Below the pieces are notes generated by a model. It was not told the DNA's origin and did no database searches. It saw only the letters and a program-made list of their open reading frames with translations. 64,000 nt of DNA from contig CALYLW010000169.1 of assembly GCA_944989445.1 (NCBI GenBank), positions 1,262,811-1,326,810 of the forward strand, in the 5' to 3' direction. The DNA comes from Ampullaceana balthica (taxonomy: Eukaryota; Mollusca; Gastropoda; Lymnaeidae). Of this stretch, positions 57,138 to 64,000 are shown one piece after another (position 1 is the first letter of the stretch; each line of letters starts with the position of its first letter). The position numbers and the translations under genes were made by a program.

Positions 57138-57324
57138 CAGTGTTTCTAAATTATTTTCTGTCATGGCCGCAAGAAAGAAAGGAAACATTTCGCGCGACTG
57201 TACATAGTATCATTTGTCTATAAAATTGTTATAAGTACACCTATTCATAACGGTCAAACCAGCCCCCCTTTACGGAGCCTCGCGCCCCTGTGGGGGGGGG
57301 CGCCCCACTATTTGAGAAACACTG
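57138..57324. mobile_element. hAT MITE, CAGTGTTTCT family
   Basis: Ends CAGTGTTTCTAAATTA and TATTTGAGAAACACTG, flanks ttttaaag and ttttaagg (7 of 8). Confidence 0.8.
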
Positions 57325-57535
57325 TTTTAAGGTGACTGAAGGAATTCGATGGCTCGAGTTTGAAATAACAAAACACCGTTGACGACGCTTTGACCTTTGA
57401 CCGACGCAATTAGTTATAACCTGGCCCGTGTCACCTGGCCACCCCTACCCTCAAACCATCCCATTGTCACCTCTGTCATTTGTGAACATGTAGACACCAG
57501 ATTGGAATGTATTGTGTAGTTAGTGTGTATTGTGT

Positions 57536-58097
57536 TTATAGGTGTGTACCTTGTATGGCTAGGTGTGTACCTTGTATGGCTAGGTGTGTACCTTGTATGG
57601 CTAGGTGTGTACCTTGTATGGCTAGGTGTGTACCTTGTATGGCTAGGTGTGTACCTTGTATGGCTAGGTGTGTACCTTGTATGGCTAGGTGTGTACCTTG
57701 TATGGCTAGGTGTGTACCTTGTATGGCTAGGTGTGTACCTTGTATGGCTAGGTGTGTACCTTGTATGGCTAGGTGTGTACCTTGTATGGCTAGGTGTGTA
57801 CCTTGTATGGCTAGGTGTGTACCTTGTATGGCTAGGTGTGTACCTTGTATGGCTAGGTGTGTACCTTGTATGGCTAGGTGTGTACCTTGTATGGGCTAGG
57901 TGTGTACCTTGTATGGCTAGGTGTGTACCTTGTATGGCTAGGTGTGTACCTTGTATGGCTAGGTGTGTACCTTGTATAGCTAGGTGTGTACCTTGTATAG
58001 CTAGATGTGTACCTTGTATGGCTAGGTGTGTACCTTGTATGGCTAGGTGTGTACCTTGTATAGCTAGGTGTTTAACTTGTAATGCTAGGTGTGTACC
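57536..58097. repeat. 21 bp minisatellite, about 26 copies
   Basis: Monomer gtgtgtaccttgtatggcta then g. The first 17 copies are identical; changes accumulate toward the right end, with remnants continuing at 58150-58185 and 60293-60380. Confidence 0.96.
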
Positions 58098-58509
58098 CCG
58101 TTCAAGGTGTTTCGATGGTTAGAGTTAGTTTAGTTAAGCAACGGTGTTTAGAGGTGTGCAGGTGTGTGGATCTTGATGTGTACCCCAGTGGTTCTCAACC
58201 TTTTGAGGTTCAAGGACCACTTGAAAACTTTGTGTCTTAGCTACGGACCATTACTGAAAATTGTGCTACTGCCGTGCTAGAAATTTATATATAATTATCC
58301 TTTGTATATAACTTGTTACTAGTATTCATGTTAGGTTAGTAAGTAAAACTATTCTAATATGCTACAATTTGCGTGCTCCGAAAAATATTGAATCGAAATA
58401 GATTGTAATGGCTTTCATTTGTTATGAACGAATGTCGCTTATCCTAGTCTTATACTTATAGTCGTATTCAATTCTTATTTCTTATTAAAAACACTAGTTA
58501 GTATATTAA

Positions 58510-59975
58510 GACTGCTCTATTAGTTCATTTAGTGCGAGACTTGAGTTTGCACATTTGACCGCAGCACATCCAAACAAGGTGTAATACTTTTGAAAGACTC
58601 CATCGTAGTCCATCTTCAACTTCAGGTCGGGAACGATGTTTTGTTTGATTGTAACCAAAGCAAAAAATCTACATTCACAAAGATATGATGTTGCAAAGGG
58701 TAAACAATATTTTAAAAGCTTTCTAAGACAGTTCTGAGTACACCAAAATTTGTATCAAGCTCACTTTCTGGTGCAACATATTCAAAGTAGTATTAATGGT
58801 AAGTTAGATGTTGGTAAATTTAATGAGTCAATATGTGCAAGACTGAAACAAAAAAAAACAAAACCAACAAAAAACAACAACAAAAAACACAAAAACAAAC
58901 CCTGAACGTACAAATGACCAAAGTAGAAGTTAAATTGATCATGCGGTGATTGAATATGATCATAAATCAAATTTATCAACGGTTGTTTGTTGTTTTCAGT
59001 ATTTCTGTTTAATCGGTAAATTTGTACAATTGATCAAACTTGTCAAAGTTACCCTTAAATAATCTTCTTTTCCAAAGATAAAGCTTTTTCGTAAAAGCAG
59101 ACACTTTTACTTGCAGTGATGAGTTAAGTTTATTCAGTTTTTCAAAAAAAGCCAATAAACCAGAACAGCAACCCATGAGTTCTCGTTCAAATGATCAATA
59201 GGCTTTGATTTTTTTCTTCTCCAAGAAACTCTCTCACAGCATCACTTAATTCAGTACCCCCCTCCCCTAAATAACCAGGTTTAAAATGCAACTGGTACAG
59301 CCACCAAAAATGATGCTCTTAAAACTTTTTCATTGACTTCAGTTACTTGTCCTATCCTATGCAGGACTTCTGACTATCAAGTGAATATTTTTGCGCAGAA
59401 AGTAGTCCAATGGTTTCTCCGAGCAGACATTAAGATTAGTTTTAAGATTTCTTGGAACTTTTTCAGGTTTCGTCGCTTCATTAGCAAGAATTTGCGGATA
59501 AATACATACTCTGTTCTGGGTTGATCATTTACAATGACGCGTATAAACCCAAAGTGCGAATATTCTTCATCATATCGTCGTAAGGAAGAAAAGTCTGTTT
59601 TTTTCTCTCCAGAACTTCATTTGATTGACACATGGATTGTGAGGATGAGTCTGAGGAATCATCAATGTTGTCCTTATAATCATCAATGTTGTCCTTATAA
59701 TCATCAATGTTGTCCTTATAATCATCAATGTTGTCCTTATAATCATCAATGTTGTCCTTATAATCATCAATGTTGTCCTTATAATCATCAATGTTGTCCT
59801 TATAATCATCAATGTTGTCCTTATAATCATCAATGTTGTCCTTATAATCATCAATGTTGTCCTTATAATCATCAATGTTGTCCTTATAATCATCATTGTT
59901 GTCCTTATAATCATCATTGTTGTCCTTACGTTCGCTCGTTTTCGTTATTAGAAATTTATCCACGTGTTCAATCAA
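58510..59975 (-). pseudogene. hAT transposase pseudogene with in-frame minisatellite
   Basis: It starts at 59975 with VDKFLITK, like the DKFL start of ZBED5/FAM200-type transposases. An acidic repeat, (YKDNIDD)n, comes from a 21 bp minisatellite, followed by SSDSSSQSM. A decayed zinc-finger region ends in SEKPLDYFLRK near 59395. The C-terminus near 58700-58560 reads PFATSYLCECRFFALVTIKQ, the dimerisation block. Multiple frame breaks lie between. Confidence 0.78.
59663..59925. repeat. 21 bp minisatellite inside transposase code, about 12-13 copies
   Basis: Monomer aatcatcaatgttgtcctta then t, nearly perfect; the last two units have att instead of aat. Confidence 0.95.
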
Positions 59976-60300
59976 TTTAATTAATTTAAGGCTAATTTAC
60001 TCACTGGTTTCGAAAAACTATTTCTGAATGTCAATATAGCAATTATATAGTCTTTTAGAATCTAGTGTGACGTCACGGATTTCAGGTATAGCTAAAAAAA
60101 TAACATACATGGCATCACAACATATTATTTTCCGTGCTATGCTATCGCCATGGAGTGATTAAAATTAATCAATATATATTCAAAAAGCAACAACATTTAT
60201 ACCTTTCCGTGAATTAAATTTAAATAAAAATGTCATCCTTTGCTCGCGGACCGCCAAGGACATCTCCGCGGACCACAGGTTGAGAACCACTGGTGTACCC

Positions 60301-61510
60301 TGTACAGACTTGTGTGTACGGGGTATAGATATGTGTGCCATGTACAGTAGGGTGTGCCTCATGTACAGTGGTGTGTACCACGTAAAGTCAAATTTGCCCC
60401 CAACCTCCATTCCCTGATTGCCGTTACTGAGAAGCTCTTGCGACCACTAAAGTATCCTCTCACAGAAACATCGTAAACCACCTCAACATTCTGTGGTAGG
60501 AAATATTTTTATATTTTTGTTTGTTCCGCACATGTTTTTACATGGGTTCGTGGATATGGGGCAAACTAGGTGCACATATCCATCATGATCCAGAATGAAA
60601 TCTAGAAGGGTTGAGAACATTAATAAATGTTACTTTTGGGGCCGGGTACCCCTTTATTTTTAATTTTTCTTTGCTAGGTAAATATAGTTCATTGGAAGCC
60701 TGGACTTCATTTTTGCGTTCAACTTTACCAACTTGTACCGCATGTGATTTTACTCAGAGTGATGAAATATTATAAAGTGGTTTTGAATTTTCAAACTAAA
60801 ATGTTTTGACTTAAAATTACTTTTACGTAACATGCGTTCTTTTTTATCCACGCTCAAATATGGAAGGGATTTAATAACGGGTAGCTAGAAGCCTGACAAG
60901 TCGGTCAATGAAAGTTTTATTTTTAATTCGGCGACCAGGCAAATATTATGGAGCTAATTTATTTATTTTTTTAAAATTACGATTTTTAAAAAATTCAACT
61001 TCTCAACCCCATTTCCTGTACTGTTTTACCTAACTCCCACCCCTTCCCTAAATACATTCGTTTATTTTTCATTAATAAAAATGGTTTATTCGTCAAAGGC
61101 CAGGTTTGCAACGTGAAAGTACGTTTACAAGAAAGCCTTGCACAACGGTTCGATTAAAAACTTAGAGGATGTAAAGGTGAAATTCAAACTCACTGTAAGA
61201 TATTGTAGCGTGTTTAGTTATATTGATGGGGTGTGTAGGTCTTTGAAAGATATATGGTTAACAATTGTTTTCTTGCTCCGGAAAGGTTTTGGGATTTGAG
61301 GGAATCTTTCTCCATCTTATACCCGGATAATTTAATTCCAGAATCATTCACTATCCATCGTATTGTGGGATAAAAGTGACATAATACATTTACATTTTCA
61401 CATATTGTTAATAACTTGCTCTTGTTGCTCAAATAATTGTATAATTTGAGGTCCTATTGGCAAAAGATCAAATTGAAATAAGTTGAGAGTTGAATAAATG
61501 TGTGAGTCAT
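60301..61510. other. Unassigned intergenic DNA
   Basis: After remnants of the GTGTACC repeat (to about 60380), I see no gene, array or clear transposon. Confidence 0.7.
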
Positions 61511-61514
61511 CCTG

Positions 61515-61950
61515 TAGGACAGTGATGGCGAACCTATGGCACGCGTGTAGGACAGTGATGGCGAACCTATGGGCACGCGTGTAGGACAGTGAGGGCGAAC
61601 CTATGGCACGCGTGTAGGACAGTGATGGCGAACCTATGGCACGCGTGTAGGACAGTGATGGCGAACCTATGGCACGCGTGTAGGACAGTGATGGCGAACC
61701 TATGGCACGCGTGTAGGACAGTGATGGCGAACTTATGGCACGCGTGTAGGACAGTGATGGCGTACCTATGGCACGCGTGTAGGACAGTGATGGCAAAACT
61801 ATGGCACGCGTGTAGGACAGTGATGGCGTACCTATGACACGCGTGTAGGACAGTGATGGTGAACCTATGACACGCCTGTAGGACAGTGATGGCGAACCTA
61901 TGACACGCGTGTAGGATAGTGATGGCGAACCTATGACACGCCTGTAGGAC
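61515..61950. repeat. 33 bp minisatellite resembling a hAT end, about 13 copies
   Basis: Monomer caGTGATGGCGAACCTATGG then cacgcgtgtagga. CAGTGATGGCGAACC has the form of a hAT terminus. Changes increase to the right (gacacg, gcctg). Confidence 0.93.
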
Positions 61951-62619
61951 CATTCAGCTTTGCTGAGTTTTATTGGACCCCCTACCTCGCCTAGGAAACT
62001 CACTTCGTTTCTAAATGCGTTCATCTGTCTGTAGTGATGAGAACCACTTGATTAATGCGACGCGTTGATGGGCCCTATTAGATATTAGATTACAGGTGTG
62101 GCGGTAGTGTAGAAAAGAACTGTGGGCTTTGACCTGACCTTGTGAAAATGGGCGGGAGGGGGTTCGTGGCTTTCATTGTGTCAACTACACACATGGGGCG
62201 TTTGCTTATTGATGTACAAGTTTGACATAGTTTGACATAGTTTGACATATTTTAGCCAGTCACCATTTTAACCATATCATTTATGAATAAATCGATGTAA
62301 GATGAGTTGGTTGTTTGGGCACAAAGGGGGGCGTATGTAAAATATGTATGTCGGTACAACTGGGATATATATTATCATACGTGTTAGTACAAGTTTGGAA
62401 AATGTTAAATATTTATGGTGGAGCATATTGCACATGCGGTAAACATTTTTGATTTGGATTCTAAACTCGGATAAGGAATCTTGATTAGGGAAAATATTAA
62501 ACTTCCTGAAAAGTCACAAAACATCAGAACGTTGGAATCAATGATTAAGGAAATATCTGTGTCACAGCAGGTTTTGGCCGCATTGAAATAAAAATAAAAC
62601 TCTCAGATAACTAGGCTGA
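61951..62619. other. Unassigned spacer
   Basis: No gene seen; one triplet of tttgacatag at 62221-62250. Confidence 0.7.
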
Positions 62620-62624
62620 CTTGT

Positions 62625-62750
62625 CAACACGTGACATCACTAGGCAACACATGACATCACTAGGCAACACATGACATCACCAGACAACACATGACATCAC
62701 TAGGCAACACATGACATCACTAGGCAACACGTGACATCACTAGGCAACAC
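62625..62750. repeat. 22 bp tandem repeat, about 6 copies
   Basis: Monomer cacatgacatcactaggcaa then ca, with cacgtg in the outer copies. Confidence 0.93.
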
Positions 62751-62935
62751 CAATGATTCCGCAACAGTTAAGAATTACCGCGGTGCCACTTTGGTAAAAT
62801 ATTGCACAAAAATGGATGCTGTGCAACTTATGTTAAAGTTTCAATTTTTTTGTTGTTCTTTCGCTAACCCACTCCATTGCTTTATATATGTATTACCATC
62901 CGATGAGCTATCGGCATGTGTCTAAGTTAAAGTGT
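62751..62935. mobile_element. hAT MITE, CAATGTTCC family, degenerate
   Basis: Contains TTTGGTAAAATATTGCACAA and ATGGATGCTGTGCAAC, identical in type to the copy at 63868. Both ends are poorly preserved. Confidence 0.6.
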
Positions 62936-63345
62936 CTCTAATGTTCAGCAAAAACTTAATTAATTCAATGACCAAGATTCAGTATTGGCGTTTAATTCAC
63001 AAACGTGGCCATTTCGCCCCGCTTCCCCCAAACCTACGGTGAAATTTTCAGGTTAAAAGTTTATCATCAACAACAACAAAAAAATAATTAAAAAAAAATA
63101 ATAATTATAAAATAAATATTATTCAAAATTGTGATATAACTGAATCCCCGATTTCGGTCAAGAAGTAAAAATCCTCTGAAACTTATCTCGCATCTGCCTG
63201 GGGCCCAATTTCACAAGTCCAAGTGTTTGTTTTGTTTTGTCCTCACTGTCCGTCAAGTGACGCGGTTCCGTGTCAAGGGGGGATAAGAGCATGCAATGAG
63301 AGACAATTCAAAGTGGTAGCGTCTTCATTTTTGTGCCCGCTAAAC

Positions 63346-63572
63346 GGGATGGGTTTCAACGGGATGGGTTTCAACGGGATGGGTTTCAACGGGATGGGTT
63401 TCAACGGGATGGGTTTCAACGGGATGGGTTTCAACGGGATGGGTTTCAACGGGATGGGTTTCAACGGGATGGGTTTCAACGGGATGGGTTTCAACTGGAT
63501 GGGTTTTCAACGGGATGTGTTTCAACGGGATGGGTTTCAACGGGATGGGTTTCAACGGGATGGGTTTCAACG
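63346..63572. repeat. 15 bp minisatellite, about 15 copies
   Basis: Monomer cgggatgggtttcaa, nearly perfect, with one ctg and one extra t. Confidence 0.96.
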
Positions 63573-63867
63573 GGACCCCTAGTCGTGATAAGATCAGGGG
63601 GACACGTCGTTCGGTGAAGTGAGAATCGTCGGATCTCTGAGCGGTAAGGGGATGATCAACTGTGCGGTGTGAGAATCACAAAAAAAAGGGGTTCTCACAA
63701 TATAACTACCGCTGTTCAACCACAAAGAAGAATGGGCGCCACCAACACTAAATCCCTAAATCAAGACAAAGCTTGCTTACCGGATTGTACAGTTTTAAAA
63801 CACAACAGATGATCTCCCCCAGCCCTCATTAAATTGTGTGGTTCAAGAGCAAATACAGGTGTTCCTC

Positions 63868-64000
63868 AATGTCCCCTTTAAGCTGCGCGGCCGTGCATTT
63901 ATTTGAATGACGCGCGCAGCAGTCTAGAATAACCGCACATCAAATTTGGTAAAATATTGCACAAAAAATGGATGCTGTGCAGCTTTGCACACGCTGTTTT
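63868..64000. mobile_element. hAT MITE, CAATGTTCC family, cut by window edge
   Basis: Starts CAATGTCCCCTTTAAGCTGC, then GGTAAAATATTGCACAAAAA and GCTGTGCAGCTTTGCAC. The right end lies outside. Confidence 0.75.

Larger units (their letters stand above)
58186..60292 (-). mobile_element. hAT transposon with transposase remains
   Basis: Element of 2107 bp with TIRs CAGTGGTTCTCAACC and GGTTGAGAACCACTG and a perfect 8 bp duplication gtgtaccc (58178-58185, 60293-60300). It was inserted into the GTGTACC tandem array. Confidence 0.92.

Overview
This is a 64 kb piece of an animal nuclear genome. It has spliced genes with GT-AG introns, non-LTR and LTR retrotransposon remains, a dense set of hAT-type DNA transposons and very many minisatellites. 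A lophotrochozoan, most likely a mollusc, is my best guess, from the tRNA-derived SINE with its downstream conserved block and the general repeat style. Sequence alone does not prove it. There is no operon, CRISPR array, rRNA or genuine tRNA gene.

Positions 42-19889 (minus strand) hold the one gene I can name: DIS3L2, the cytoplasmic 3'-5' exoribonuclease of the RNB/RNase II family. I could assemble 17 coding exons by hand. All junctions have canonical splice sites and matching phases, giving 1656 nt (552 codons) from a start ATG to the left edge. The rest of the RNB domain and the S1 domain lie outside the window. The long introns are full of mobile DNA: a MULE-like element, a Helitron, hAT elements with transposase remains, a Tigger/pogo derivative, CR1/Jockey-like LINE ends and a SINE split by a hAT insertion.

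Positions 20 kb to 33 kb lie upstream of DIS3L2. They start with a 1.8 kb minisatellite (20.08-21.87 kb) about 190 bp from the DIS3L2 start codon, then a patchwork of short TIR elements, one candidate first exon of a secreted protein (25292-25490, minus), two SINE copies and minisatellites at 27.9, 30.0 and 30.7-32.2 kb. At 33.0-33.8 kb is a CpG-rich stretch with a candidate first exon on the plus strand (33715-33772). If real, its first intron continues past the right edge.

Positions 34 kb to 64 kb contain no convincing coding exon. They hold tandem arrays with monomers of 15 to 74 bp, including an apparently perfect 48 x 56 bp array at 40518-43205, a 46-copy 36 bp array with higher-order structure at 53.5-55.2 kb and a 74 bp array at 55.3-56.1 kb. 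Between them are solo LTR, LINE and hAT copies. Tandem repeats make up roughly a quarter of the window.

The main biological signals are: (1) a SINE and a LINE that share their 3' tail; (2) about eighteen hAT-type insertions with recognisable 8 bp target duplications, some reusing a CTCTAGA-type site; (3) nested insertions that give a relative insertion order; (4) several minisatellites that grew out of transposon sequence; (5) monomer variation concentrated at CpG sites, suggesting germline methylation. I found no new multi-gene system.
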